Counted from the first letter of the stretch, positions 25,505 through 34,931 are shown. The stretch is DNA of 64,000 nucleotides from Spirochaetota bacterium (GCA_016928865.1 JAFGJX010000062.1:1-64000); one strand, 5' to 3'. Program-made: numbers and translations. Notes: generated from the letters alone by a model not told the origin.

Positions 25505-26077
25505 ATGGGAATACGGAAGAGAAGGATCCTTGACAGGAAGTTCCAGGTGAAGGCGATCGCCACGGCGGCGGCCATTGCCCTGGTTTCGTTTTCGTTCATC
25601 ACCCTGCTGATCCTTGTTTTTTCATTAAAAAACAGGGCCGATATCGGCGCGGAGCGGAAGCGGCTCGAGAAGGCCATTGAAACCCAGGACAATATCGTCA
25701 ACGCTTTCATGCAGTATTCGATGAACGCGCAGAGCGGCTCGCTCAGGCTTTCTATCGGGACAGTGAAGAAGGATCACGAGGAGAGCATGGACGCGATTAA
25801 AAGGCACATCGACGCGCTCGGAAACTACGCGGACGGATATTTTATTCTTCTCATCGCGGCGATCGTGATGACGATCATCGTCATAATTGCGCATTCGCTC
25901 TACATGGTGCGGCTCACGCACCGGATCTCCGGGCCGGTGTTCGTGATGCTGGGGCTCATCCAGGACATGATTGACGGGGAAAAGCCCGAATTCCGCGACC
26001 TGCGCGACAAGGACGAGCTCAAGGAGCTGTACGCGAAGATCGTGGAGCTGGGCGGCATCATGAAGGGGCGTCGGTAG
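25505..26077 (+). CDS. Two-helix membrane protein with HAMP-like tail
   Basis: The 190-residue protein has a basic N-terminus, a transmembrane helix (~17-40), an extracytoplasmic helical region (~45-105), a second transmembrane helix (~112-135) and a short HAMP-like segment (RLTHRISGPVFVMLGLIQDM followed by a charged DLRDKDELKEL). It looks like the sensory half of a chemoreceptor or kinase with no output domain. It may pair with a separate signalling protein; none is adjacent. GGGGGAGGAG precedes ATG 25505, a very strong ribosome-binding site. Confidence 0.75.
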   Translation: MGIRKRRILDRKFQVKAIATAAAIALVSFSFITLLILVFSLKNRADIGAERKRLEKAIETQDNIVNAFMQYSMNAQSGSLRLSIGTVKKDHEESMDAIKRHIDALGNYADGYFILLIAAIVMTIIVIIAHSLYMVRLTHRISGPVFVMLGLIQDMIDGEKPEFRDLRDKDELKELYAKIVELGGIMKGRR

Positions 26078-26097
26078 CGCGCTTTCGCGTGGCTTTC

Positions 26098-27975
26098 CTA
26101 TGGAAGCTGCAGCATAAAGGTTCCTGTGTTGTTCTCCCTGTCCAGCTCGCAGATACGGCTCCTGCCATGCCCGTCGTCGTCGGCCACAATGTAGATGTCC
26201 CTGAGTCCGGAGGTGGGAGAGTCCCAGGTGAAACACACTTCGCGCTCGGCGCAGGGTGCGAGCGTCGGGTTGAGGCTTGCCGTGCCGAGGAGCGACCCGC
26301 CCGATAAAGGATCGCCGTCATAAAAAGAAACCAGCGCGGTTTTCGAGAGGCGGTGCGGGCCGCCGTTACGGACCGTAACGGTGAAATCGACTGCCAGCGG
26401 ATAGGCGGAAACGTCGACGGAAATATCTGAAATCGAAAGGTCGGAGTCGGCGACCGGTTCGGTGATAACCGCCTGACGGAAATGATTTCCGGTGAGCCAG
26501 TACGATCCTTCGTCAACCGGGACCAGTCCTGTTTCGCCGATGTTTGCCACATGGTAATCGCCCTGGTTCCATATCTTCCTGGTATTGGGCCATGTAGTAT
26601 CGATATCGCCGAAGATGACAAGGCCGGTGTGCCCGAGGTTAAAGGCGTAATTGTTCGACGCGACCACGATCTCCGCCTGATTGTCATGGTCAATATCCGC
26701 CACCACGGGCATCTCGTACAGGGTCGCAGATCCGACGTTTACCTCGTATAGAATGAAGCCATCGCTCCCCCTGAAAATCCTGAAATTATACTCGTCGTTC
26801 TGGAGTATCTCCGCGCTCCCGTCTTCGTCGAGGTCAAACGCGGAGCAGCCGATCATGCCGGAGCTGTAGTCCCTTCCGACCGAGCGCCACTTTATGGCGC
26901 CGTCCGTTTCCAGCAGAAAAACGCCTCCGGGGGAGCTCACGCCGATTTCAGGCTGGCCGTCACCGTCCGCGTCAGTGATTACGGGTATGGATCCGTAGGG
27001 ATGATAGACGGGCTGTGTGTACTCCGGGCCCCTGGGCAGATCTACCGGCCCCCACTTGATCGTGCCGTCATGCTCAAGGCAATAGACCTGCGGGCAATCC
27101 GTACCGGTGGCCACCAGTATGATTTCAGGGCTGATATCCTCGTCAAAGTTGCCGGCTGCGGTGGACCCCTGCGCCAGAGAAGCATTCTGCCAGTACACGG
27201 TGCCGTTCGAGCGGTACGCCGTGTTGCCCATGACGACCTCAAGGTCGCCTGTCATGTCCAGGTTCACGGCGCAGGAATTGTGGCGCCCGGTGGTGTGCCC
27301 GGTCCATAAGAGCGTTCCGTCGTTGCGAACAACTGTTGAGTCGGTTATTATTTCCGGCGAGCCGTTATGGTCGATGTCCGCCAGGGAAATGCCGATGGTG
27401 TTGATCATCTCGATAGAGGTGCTCCGCCACAGGTACGTGCCGTCATGGTTGAATGCAAGGAGGCGTATGACGCCGTCCGTTCCGCCCGCGTTGCCCTCGC
27501 GCACGACGATCTCGGGAAGGCTGTCGCCGTCGATGTCGCCGACCGCCATGTTAGTGCCGGGCGCGATGTTGTACCCGGTGACCGTGAACAGGTCGCCGCT
27601 TCCATCGCCGCTCGTGGCCCTCAGGAGGCCATTATTAGTATATAGATTGTTGGTGAACGTCAGGAAAATTATATCGGGAATATCATTATCATCAACCACG
27701 CCGTCGCCGTTGTCGTCGTTCAGATTGGCGACCGCGGGCGCGCTCATGACCTGCATTGATAAAGGTACCGACGTTGAGCCGGTCCACTCCCATTCTATAT
27801 AAGGGTTGATGCCCCGCGCCGGGGGTGCGCATCCGCCTTGCGACGAACCGCAGGAGGAAAAAAGCGGAAGCTCTTTCCGGGCCGCTTCATCGAGCATGTT
27901 TGAGCAGGCGCACAGGCCGGCAATGGCGCACAGGGACAGCGCGAACATCGGACGGCAAATAGCGTCAATGATCAT
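26098..27975 (-). CDS. FG-GAP/VCBS-repeat lipoprotein with CARDB domain
   Basis: This 625-residue exported protein has a signal peptide ending in a lipobox-like LCAC, so it is probably lipidated. The body holds about seven FG-GAP/VCBS blade repeats with Ca-binding motifs such as VGDIDGDSLPEIVVREG, LADIDHNGSPEII and VADIDHDNQAEIVVAS. These form an integrin-like beta-propeller. The C-terminal ~110 residues are a CARDB-type adhesion fold (VSAYPLAVDFTVTVRNGG). Such proteins face the outside and bind ligands or matrix. It stands alone between a HAMP-like protein (convergent) and the AT-rich sugar cluster (divergent). Confidence 0.88.
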   Translation of the reverse strand: MIIDAICRPMFALSLCAIAGLCACSNMLDEAARKELPLFSSCGSSQGGCAPPARGINPYIEWEWTGSTSVPLSMQVMSAPAVANLNDDNGDGVVDDNDIPDIIFLTFTNNLYTNNGLLRATSGDGSGDLFTVTGYNIAPGTNMAVGDIDGDSLPEIVVREGNAGGTDGVIRLLAFNHDGTYLWRSTSIEMINTIGISLADIDHNGSPEIITDSTVVRNDGTLLWTGHTTGRHNSCAVNLDMTGDLEVVMGNTAYRSNGTVYWQNASLAQGSTAAGNFDEDISPEIILVATGTDCPQVYCLEHDGTIKWGPVDLPRGPEYTQPVYHPYGSIPVITDADGDGQPEIGVSSPGGVFLLETDGAIKWRSVGRDYSSGMIGCSAFDLDEDGSAEILQNDEYNFRIFRGSDGFILYEVNVGSATLYEMPVVADIDHDNQAEIVVASNNYAFNLGHTGLVIFGDIDTTWPNTRKIWNQGDYHVANIGETGLVPVDEGSYWLTGNHFRQAVITEPVADSDLSISDISVDVSAYPLAVDFTVTVRNGGPHRLSKTALVSFYDGDPLSGGSLLGTASLNPTLAPCAEREVCFTWDSPTSGLRDIYIVADDDGHGRSRICELDRENNTGTFMLQLP

Positions 27976-28483
27976 GATGAGGTCCCCTGATGTAAATTAT
28001 TGGAAGCCATAAATATCAAAATATCAGACAGCACGCTTCGGCAATCATTTTTTAAATAAAAACATTTTTTTGTTCAAATTATTGTCGTCGACACACTGGT
28101 TTAAAATCGGCTGGAACCCGGGGCATGAATTCGGATATACTGCTGATTCGGCCTCTGTGATGGCGGGAGGAATGCGGGAGCGTATGACGTGGAGTATCGC
28201 TAGCAGCGACTCTGCGAAGAAGGGGTTTACATTACCCTGATACAATAAGTTTCTGTGCCGCAAAGATAGATTTTTCTAGCGGAGAAGTCCCCAATAGCAT
28301 TAACGTTTTTTTCTGCAAAGATTCCCCACTATTTTTCCATCCAGCCAAGATAATCTTTTTCTGAATAAGAGGTATGGCTTAAGATGTAATTGACTGATGG
28401 CATATTGTATAGTCATATATCAAAACAGGATTTATTGTGAGAATGCTTGAAAAAGTTGATGCTAGGAGGCATGGAATATCATC
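27976..28483. other. 508-base gap without a recognisable gene
   Basis: Sequence becomes AT-rich from about 28270. A minus-strand frame of 72 codons at 28045-28263 has no ribosome-binding site or recognisable product, so I do not call it. AGGAGG near 28465 serves the next gene. I see no transposase remnant, tRNA or clear promoter. Confidence 0.5.
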
Positions 28484-28891
28484 ATGGTGCGTATAATTGA
28501 AGGCGGAATGTATACGGATGAACGAGGCGTTGTCGCTTTTGTTAACGGATTCAACTTCAAAGATATAAAACGATTTTATGTTGTATACAATCATAATAAA
28601 GGGTATTTCAGAGGCTGGCATGGGCACAAACATGAAGAAAAATATATTTATGTAGTAAGCGGTTCCGCCCGCATTGGAGTGGTAAATATCGAAACCAATG
28701 AGATGCATTCTTTTTTGCTTGAGGCGAGAACGCCTAAGATTATTTACGTACCTCCTGGCCACGCAAACGGATTCCTGTCACTGACCGATGATACAAAGGT
28801 AATTTTTTTTTCGAACATGACACTTGAGGAGAGCCAGGCGGATATTACAAGGTTCCCGCCTGATACATGGTGCATGCAGGATAAAGCATGA
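28484..28891 (+). CDS. RmlC-like cupin sugar epimerase/isomerase (FdtA/WxcM type)
   Basis: The 135-residue protein is a single cupin barrel of the nucleotide-sugar 3,4-ketoisomerase or RmlC-like group: GGMYTDERGVVAFVNGF, RFYVVYNHN, then RGWHGHKHEEKYIYVVSGSA, in which the histidines line the active site, and YVPPGHANGF. It probably epimerises or isomerises a dTDP-keto-sugar for surface polysaccharide. The downstream reductase overlaps it by four bases (ATGA). The gene is AT-rich: for instance bases 28561-28620 are about 30% GC, against about 65% at 27541-27600, which suggests acquisition from elsewhere. Confidence 0.82.
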   Translation: MVRIIEGGMYTDERGVVAFVNGFNFKDIKRFYVVYNHNKGYFRGWHGHKHEEKYIYVVSGSARIGVVNIETNEMHSFLLEARTPKIIYVPPGHANGFLSLTDDTKVIFFSNMTLEESQADITRFPPDTWCMQDKA

Positions 28892-29700
28892 AGGTCATTA
28901 TTTTTGGCGCAAACGGCATGATGGGACGCTATGCTTATAGCGTGCTGAAAAAACATTATACTTCAGTTCCTCTCATGAGGGATGATTTTGACATCAGGCT
29001 AGTAAGCGAACTGAATGCTGCATTGGAGAGAGTGAGCGTTCAAAAGGGCGATGTTGTAATCAATTGCGCCGGTATTATTAATAAGAGATTGCCTGAAACC
29101 GGAATTAAGGAAATGATTTATGTAAATGCGCTTTTCCCGCGCGCGCTGTCAAATTACTGCGTATTGCGAGGGTCACATCTGGTTCATATAAGCACCGACT
29201 GTGTGTTCTCCGGCAGGCGCGGGCGGTATATTGAAACCGACCCGACCGATGCGGAAGATGAATACGGAATAACCAAGCTGATCGGCGAACCGGAAGATGC
29301 AATGGTGATACGGACCTCGTTCATCGGCGAGGAACCGGGAGCAAAAAGGTCTTTGCTTGAATGGGTAAGAAAACAGAATGGAAGGGTGCCAGGCTATGTC
29401 GATCACCGGTGGAACGGACTCACGTGCTATTCGCTTGCATTGATATTGAAAGAAATTATCGATGGCGGAATTATATGGAAGGGGATACGCCATATCCACA
29501 GCCCGGATTCCCTGACCAAATACGAGCTTCTTTCAATAATTAATAACAGCTATAATCTCGGCCTGGAAATACATCCGGTCAGCGCCGGGTATTGCAACAG
29601 GACTCTTGCAAGCATGCATGAACCTCTTTTTGCAGTCCCCGGAATTGCCATCCAGGTCGAGGAACAAAAAAAATTTCTATTGAGTGATCTCACAGGTTAA
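28888..29700 (+). CDS. RmlD-like dTDP-4-keto-sugar reductase (extended SDR)
   Basis: This 270-residue protein has an N-terminal NAD(P)-binding motif (VIIFGANGMMGRYAY), the CAGIINKR segment, STDCVFSGRRG, and catalytic Tyr and Lys in YGITKLIGE. It belongs with dTDP-4-dehydrorhamnose reductases and related sugar reductases, and probably completes the deoxysugar begun by the upstream cupin enzyme. The start overlaps the upstream stop as ATGA. The C-terminus overlaps the convergent glycosyltransferase gene by 11 bases. RmlA and RmlB are absent here, so the substrate must come from elsewhere in the genome. Confidence 0.85.
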   Translation: MKVIIFGANGMMGRYAYSVLKKHYTSVPLMRDDFDIRLVSELNAALERVSVQKGDVVINCAGIINKRLPETGIKEMIYVNALFPRALSNYCVLRGSHLVHISTDCVFSGRRGRYIETDPTDAEDEYGITKLIGEPEDAMVIRTSFIGEEPGAKRSLLEWVRKQNGRVPGYVDHRWNGLTCYSLALILKEIIDGGIIWKGIRHIHSPDSLTKYELLSIINNSYNLGLEIHPVSAGYCNRTLASMHEPLFAVPGIAIQVEEQKKFLLSDLTG

Positions 29701-30562
29701 GGATAATGTCGACAAGCTGGTCGGCTCCATTCTCGGTAAAGCTGAAATTCTGGCTCGCCCTTATTCGATCCGCCTGGTCGCTGAATTGCAGTGATGTTGT
29801 CTCAAATATCGCTTTTTTTTGGAAATAGACTGTTTCCCAGACCTGGTTGTAACCTCCGCCGCATATTACTAGATCAAATGCGTTGTAATAATCAACGGCG
29901 GGAAAAAGGTTCTCTCCATACAATGACGACATAACAACCTCATATCCGTCACTTTTGAGGAATGAATATTTTTCCATGTGCCGTTCGAAATCACCATGGT
30001 GCCCGCTGAATCCGTAGAAGGCGATTTTTTTGTCGCCACTCAGGCCGATGCGCTGAAGTGATTGTTCCCTTGAAAAAATTTCGTCGTGATTTCTGATAAT
30101 AAGAGGATTAATCCTGGACATGGGTATCGAGCAGGTAAAGGGTTCGATGGCGATAACGCTGTCAAACTGGCTGCTGTTAAATTTCATGCTATGATCATTG
30201 AATTTGATGTTGAAATGCTCTTCGTTTGCATCATCGGAAAGGTATATTTTTTTGCACGAAAGTTCATTGATAAAATGGTATGTCATAAACCACTGGTGGT
30301 TGACGAGGAGGACGTCCGGCTTCAGTTTTTTCAGGGTCTTGAAAAGTATGGAGGTACGGCATCGTTCCGGCGAGAGCTCCGTCTCGGTTTCAAGGGGGAT
30401 CTTGATGTGATGAAAGTCATCAGCCAGGTGCGCAAATGGGGACGTGTGAAGCATTGTATAGGCGCATCTAACCCCCCTGCGGATAAGGGCATTACCGATA
30501 GATATGCCGAAGATGAGCCTGCCCGCACCGCTGATGCCGGAGGTATAGTAAACAATGCGCAC
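29690..30562 (-). CDS. GT-B-type glycosyltransferase (MurG/UGT-like)
   Basis: The 290-residue protein starts with VYYTSGISGAGRLIFGISIG, the glycine-rich turn of GT-B acceptor domains, and ends with the donor-binding GGGYNQVWETVYFQKKAIF, which resembles the GG..T..E region of MurG/UDP-glycosyltransferases. At under 300 residues it is short for the family. It likely adds a sugar to an envelope glycan. It is convergent with, and overlaps by 11 bases, the RmlD-like gene, and shares the AT-rich composition. The lipoprotein gene at 30565-31887 ends two bases upstream on the same strand. Confidence 0.72.
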   Translation of the reverse strand: MRIVYYTSGISGAGRLIFGISIGNALIRRGVRCAYTMLHTSPFAHLADDFHHIKIPLETETELSPERCRTSILFKTLKKLKPDVLLVNHQWFMTYHFINELSCKKIYLSDDANEEHFNIKFNDHSMKFNSSQFDSVIAIEPFTCSIPMSRINPLIIRNHDEIFSREQSLQRIGLSGDKKIAFYGFSGHHGDFERHMEKYSFLKSDGYEVVMSSLYGENLFPAVDYYNAFDLVICGGGYNQVWETVYFQKKAIFETTSLQFSDQADRIRASQNFSFTENGADQLVDIILNL

Positions 30563-30564
30563 GA

Positions 30565-31887
30565 TCAGCAGCTGCTGTAGAATGTAAACAACGACTGAGG
30601 CGGTTCCGGATAGGTGTCCCAGCCGGACCCGGTAATATCCGCGAATGATACTATTCGTTCGTCTTCATTGCCATTCCCATCAAATTCATCGATAACATAC
30701 AGTTTCCTGTTGGTTACTGCAATGAACTCTCTAGGTCCGATAAACGAATCTGATTCGTCCGGCTTCCCCAGAAGAGGTTCGGGAGTTGATAACAGATCGA
30801 GTGATAATCTTACGATCCGTGTGGTAGAATAATAAGATGCATATAAATACCCGCCCTTTACTATCAGGTCATAGGTGTTAGTGTTTCCACAATTATAGCT
30901 GTTGATTTCGCCCGGAAACTCAGTGTTGGGATTATAAGCAACGATCCAGCTTGATGAATCCAGGGAGCTTATATACGTATAATAAATATATCCGGTCGCT
31001 TCATTGACGCAAATGGCCCTGACCGTATTTGTGGCGGAAACAACTGGTTCCGGCGTTCCTCCATCAATATCAACTCTATTGATGTCAGAAAAGTTAGAAT
31101 AATATATCTTGTTTCTTTTTCTGTCAATGGCAATGGATCGTACTCCGTCAAATACTTCAAGGAACAGGATGCAGGTACCCGTTGAAACCCTGCTATCAAT
31201 ATTGTCCATTCTGATAATACCGCCACCAGTGCCGGTGCTAAACGCTAAATTGGCAAAATAAATCCGCTGCTGCGCATCAAAATCAATATCATAGGGGCGT
31301 AATTCATATAAAATTGTCTCCGGAGTATCAAAAAGTTCATTTTCTAAACGACTCCTGACATTCCCGCCATTGATACCATCCATCATGACAATTTTCTGTC
31401 CCGAGTAATCCGGCACCACCAGCCGCATCTCGTCAACGTTCATCACCACCGGCAGGCTCACGGTCGCACCCGGCTTCAGGCTCGCCACGGCCGTTCCCCT
31501 GAATGAGGCGGCAGCGCTCGGGTCGCCCGGCGCCACGTACGCGGTCACCTCGAAGTAGCGGAAATCGCCGGCGGGCACGTTCATGGTTATCACGTCATAG
31601 GGGGCGAACTCCCGGTCTATCACGCCGATGCCGGCGCCGCTGACGCGCACCCTGATCAGGCCGAATGTCGCGGGCGCTGACTGCGCGATCGCGTCGCGCA
31701 CGAAAAGGCTGCGCAGTCTGTCCAGGATGCCGGTTGAAGCGTGCTCTTCCGGGAGGTTAAGGTCGATGATCACCTTCGCCTGGCCGAGCTGTGCAAGATG
31801 CCTGTTTTCCGAGTCGGAACAGGATAGTATTGAAAATGCGAGTATACTCAGCGTTACAGCTACGCAGTGAATCGCATGGCGTTTCAT
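30565..31887 (-). CDS. Propeller lipoprotein, paralogue A
   Basis: The 440-residue protein has a signal peptide with lipobox ILSC, so it is a lipoprotein. Residues ~20-170 form a conserved N-domain (HLAQLGQAKVIIDLNLPEEH, DAIAQSAPATF, then GATVSLPVVMNVDEMRLVVPD). The rest is a beta-propeller with NHL or SMP-30-like repeats, e.g. IAIDRKRNKIYYSNFSDINR and ICVNEATGYIYYTYIS. The neighbour at 32074 is a clear paralogue with the same N-domain but a divergent propeller. Surface or periplasmic ligand binding is likely. It was probably made by tandem duplication. Confidence 0.83.
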   Translation of the reverse strand: MKRHAIHCVAVTLSILAFSILSCSDSENRHLAQLGQAKVIIDLNLPEEHASTGILDRLRSLFVRDAIAQSAPATFGLIRVRVSGAGIGVIDREFAPYDVITMNVPAGDFRYFEVTAYVAPGDPSAAASFRGTAVASLKPGATVSLPVVMNVDEMRLVVPDYSGQKIVMMDGINGGNVRSRLENELFDTPETILYELRPYDIDFDAQQRIYFANLAFSTGTGGGIIRMDNIDSRVSTGTCILFLEVFDGVRSIAIDRKRNKIYYSNFSDINRVDIDGGTPEPVVSATNTVRAICVNEATGYIYYTYISSLDSSSWIVAYNPNTEFPGEINSYNCGNTNTYDLIVKGGYLYASYYSTTRIVRLSLDLLSTPEPLLGKPDESDSFIGPREFIAVTNRKLYVIDEFDGNGNEDERIVSFADITGSGWDTYPEPPQSLFTFYSSC

Positions 31888-32073
31888 GATTGGCTCCAGG
31901 ATGATTGATTGAATGATAATTACTTATAGGATATAGAATGGGAATGGAATTTTCAAGTCTTTTTTGGCATGAAAAAACGGTATGGTGGTATGTGAGAACC
32001 CGTTTTCCATCCCGGTAACTGAACAACCGTCTTAATTATGACTGGATATTGAACGACGGGATTAAAGAGTCCC

Positions 32074-33474
32074 TTATGGAATTTCGTAAAATTGAAACCC
32101 ATCACCCTCATAGGAGTACCATGCCAGTCCATCCATGGTGAGAAAGCCGACGAGCCTGTCAGGAGTATCAAACAAATTTGTGTCGTCCATGACAATGAAT
32201 CCCCTGTTCAGCTTGCCGATGAAGCGCTTCGGGCGGTTGAAAGAATCCGGCATCGGTAAAATCACACCGGACAATGAAACTCCCGTGTACGTCATGTCGC
32301 TGAGCCTGAACTGGCGGACGCCCTGGAAGGAGCCGCTCGTTGAATAGAACTGGGTCACGTATCCAAACGGCCATTTTATCTGCACATCAAAAGATTCGTC
32401 GAATTGTGGATTTCCAGGCAGAGGAGCAAATATGTTTCCAGTCAGGTCCTCCGGATCGCGCGGATTAATTTTCGCGACACCGTATGTTGAGTCGCCATTG
32501 CAGGCAACATACAGGTAGCCCGTGTCATCGTCGACCATCATGCCGCGCATATTGCTGATGCCGGGCAAATTGCCTGCAATAGGGACAGGGTCTTGCGCGT
32601 GCGTTGCCAGATCAACAGCCATGATATTATTATATGTTCCGAAATAGAGTATATTTCGCTTTCTGTCTATTGCCAGGCTGAGTATGTCGGTGCCGGGAGA
32701 TGTGGCGACAGGTACAAGTCCGTCGCCATTGATATTGTCAATTCTGAAAACAATACGATCTTCAGTATAACTCATGTAATTACTGTTAAAGTAGATCCTG
32801 CCACGAGCGTCAAAGTCAATATCGAAGGGAGTGATAGGTTCCTGGGTAGCATTAAAGAACCAGGGGTCTGGTAATGAAAGGTCAGTCCACCATGAAGGCG
32901 TGGGCTGCACTTTGTTTGAGAGCGCGTCTGTCTCAAGAATTACCGGAGTCGGATCGAGTATGCTGTTCATGATGTAGAGCCGGTTGTTCGACAGGTCAGG
33001 TATAACCAGCTTTGTCTCGTACACACTCATCACCACGGGCAGGCTCACGGTCGCGCCCGGGGGAAGGCCCACGATCGAAACGCCGCGAAACGATCGCGCC
33101 GCGCTCAGTGATACGTTCGCGACGTTCGCGGTCACCTCGAAGCGGCGGAGGCTGCCGGCCGGGACGGTCATTGAGATCTCACCGAACTGGGAAAAGCTCC
33201 GAACGATTGGGATAAGGTCCGGGCCCGAGACCTGCACGGTTATGGAGCTGAACAGGGCTGGCGCGCTCTGGGCGATCGCATCAGGCACGAACACGCGGCG
33301 CAGTGCGTCCAGAATGCCGGTTGATGCCTGCTCCTCGGGCATGCCCAGGTCGATGATGACCCTGGCCTGGCCAAGCCGGGCAAGATGACGGCTTTCCGAA
33401 TCGGAACAGGATAAAAATGAAACGGAAGATATACAGAGTGCAGCTGCCAGTGCGGCGATCAGGTTTCGGTTCAT
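32074..33474 (-). CDS. Propeller lipoprotein, paralogue B
   Basis: The 466-residue protein starts with a signal peptide and lipobox FLSC followed by SDSESRHLARLGQARVIID, nearly identical to paralogue A over its first ~50 mature residues (ASTGILDALRRVF and DAIAQSAP are shared). The propeller domain (SLAIDRKRNILYFGTYNNIM, MVDDDTGYLYVAC) has diverged in sequence and length. Duplicated N-domains with variable propellers suggest diversification of the binding part. The 186-base gap to paralogue A has no visible terminator, so they may be cotranscribed. Confidence 0.83.
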   Translation of the reverse strand: MNRNLIAALAAALCISSVSFLSCSDSESRHLARLGQARVIIDLGMPEEQASTGILDALRRVFVPDAIAQSAPALFSSITVQVSGPDLIPIVRSFSQFGEISMTVPAGSLRRFEVTANVANVSLSAARSFRGVSIVGLPPGATVSLPVVMSVYETKLVIPDLSNNRLYIMNSILDPTPVILETDALSNKVQPTPSWWTDLSLPDPWFFNATQEPITPFDIDFDARGRIYFNSNYMSYTEDRIVFRIDNINGDGLVPVATSPGTDILSLAIDRKRNILYFGTYNNIMAVDLATHAQDPVPIAGNLPGISNMRGMMVDDDTGYLYVACNGDSTYGVAKINPRDPEDLTGNIFAPLPGNPQFDESFDVQIKWPFGYVTQFYSTSGSFQGVRQFRLSDMTYTGVSLSGVILPMPDSFNRPKRFIGKLNRGFIVMDDTNLFDTPDRLVGFLTMDGLAWYSYEGDGFQFYEIP

Positions 33475-34199
33475 GGGTCTCTCCGGTACTTGTGGCGTGA
33501 GCTTTTCATGATTATAAGATATTGAGAGAGTATGCAGGCAGCAAGTCTTTTTTGCGCCATGCCGGCATTACGCTGCGGGAGGGACCAGGAAAGCAATATT
33601 TCACAATATGAATGGAGAATATGTACGGGAATCTCACTACAGGCTGCGGTGTATTTATGCCGGGGTGCATAACTCGTGGAATAATTGAAACTTTTTTATT
33701 GTGCAGTGCAAATTGTAAAATTTACGCGGAAATCCCCCCCTGCCTCGTCAAAGATGTCGGCAAGCCGCACAATACATTCTGTTGTCGAATTATTCTTGTT
33801 TTAATTTTAATATTAACAATGCATTTGTATGATGATGTAATGCCATCGCATTACATCCATGCAGCACGCGTTTTTCATCAGATACTATCGCAACAGGTTT
33901 ATCACGCGCAGTAAATAAGCCTCACGGCCTGCTTAATGCATACTTTATTTGCCGCTCCTCGCATTTTCATTATATTGGAGTTGTTGCAAAACTGAATTCT
34001 CAAAGGGGTCTCAGGGGCGAAGCCCCTGAAAAGCCCCCGCCGGGGCTTCACGGTGTGCGTGAGACGCAGTTTCGCAATAAATCTATTGTTCAATGCAACG
34101 TCTCTGTAAAATTACAGGCATCGTGCGAAAAAGATTTGCATTATATCGCAATTGAAGGTACGTTTGCACATCACGCACACCGCCTGTGAGGAGAAACAG
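33475..34199. other. 725-base non-coding gap
   Basis: No convincing gene lies here. A 100-codon plus-strand frame at 33612-33914 lacks a ribosome-binding site and any family resemblance. The right half contains the foldback repeat at 33984-34077. The FecR gene's GAGGAG lies at 34188-34193. Confidence 0.5.
33984..34077. repeat. Foldback (MITE-like) repeat element
   Basis: Terminal inverted repeats TTGCAAAACTG (33984-33994) and CAGTTTCGCAA (34067-34077) match at 10 of 11 positions. Inside are a further pair, GTCTCA (about 34008-34013) and TGAGAC (34060-34065), and two GC-rich hairpins, TCAGGGGC/GCCCCTGA (34011-34029) and AAGCCCC/GGGGCTT (34031-34048). The whole 94 bases can fold into a branched stem. 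It looks like a mobile repeat, but I see no second copy in this window. Confidence 0.6.
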
Positions 34200-34931
34200 A
34201 TGAAACAACATCATGTCCCTTTACTAATTCTTGCCAGCCTGTTTCTTTTCTCCGCGTCCGCGTTTGGAGAAATACGGGTCGTCTCCGTGAAGGGGACCGC
34301 GTCGTACAAGACGGGCGGGCAGTGGGTGCCGATGCAGGCGGGAAACGCGCTCGCGGTGGGGTCAAAGGTGAGCACCGGGGTTAAATCGACCGCGGTCATC
34401 CGGATCAACAAGCATACCCTCACCGTGCATCCTCTCTCCATTGTCAAAATAAGCGACAGCGTTGAGACCGACAGGAGCTCCACCACCAGGATCGGGCTGC
34501 GCCGCGGGTCGGTGCGCGCGAAGGTGGACGAGAACGCGCGGATCAAGACCGTGTTCAGGGTGTCCACGCCGGTCGCGACATCGAGCGTGCGCGGGTGCGA
34601 GCTGACCGTGGGATACGGCCCCACCATGGGACATTACACCATCCAGCACGCCGGAGCAACGGAAGGGACCGGCATGAACGGGATGTCGAATATTATCTTC
34701 GGGAAGCTCCAGTTCAGGCAGAAGCGGGGCAGCGGCACTCCGGAAAATCCGATGACCGGCATGAACAGGTTTTTGACCAGGACCCATCCGAAGTTTATCA
34801 CCAGGGACGAGGAAAGGGCCTTCAGGCTGTTCGGCGACGATTTCACGACCTACCAGCCCGTGACGCGCGGCTCCCTGAACCGGAGCTTCATGGTTCCGGT
34901 AAAGATGTACCTGGTCTGGCCGCGCCAGTAG
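34200..34931 (+). CDS. FecR-domain exported protein
   Basis: The 243-residue product has a signal peptide (VPLLILASLFLFSASAFG) followed by a FecR domain: GTASYKTGGQWVPMQAGNAL, VGSKVSTGVKSTAVIRINKH, and VSTPVATSSVRGCELTVGYG. The C-terminal ~70 residues are basic and Arg-rich. In spirochaetes and deltaproteobacteria this domain often sits beside a CHASE2 adenylate cyclase, as it does here. It probably acts in the periplasm as a signal or peptidoglycan-linked protein. GAGGAG lies before ATG 34200. It heads the four-gene run ending at 39892. Confidence 0.87.
   Translation: MKQHHVPLLILASLFLFSASAFGEIRVVSVKGTASYKTGGQWVPMQAGNALAVGSKVSTGVKSTAVIRINKHTLTVHPLSIVKISDSVETDRSSTTRIGLRRGSVRAKVDENARIKTVFRVSTPVATSSVRGCELTVGYGPTMGHYTIQHAGATEGTGMNGMSNIIFGKLQFRQKRGSGTPENPMTGMNRFLTRTHPKFITRDEERAFRLFGDDFTTYQPVTRGSLNRSFMVPVKMYLVWPRQ

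Noticed and set aside
28045-28263. A 72-codon minus-strand frame in the gap before the sugar cluster
   Set aside because: No ribosome-binding site, no resemblance to a known protein and atypical composition.
33612-33914. A 100-codon plus-strand frame
   Set aside because: No ribosome-binding site, an unlikely amino-acid composition rich in Cys and Ile, and no recognisable family.
33984-34077. The foldback repeat as an integron attC site
   Set aside because: The expected GTTRRRY and RYYYAAC boxes and cassette gene order are absent.
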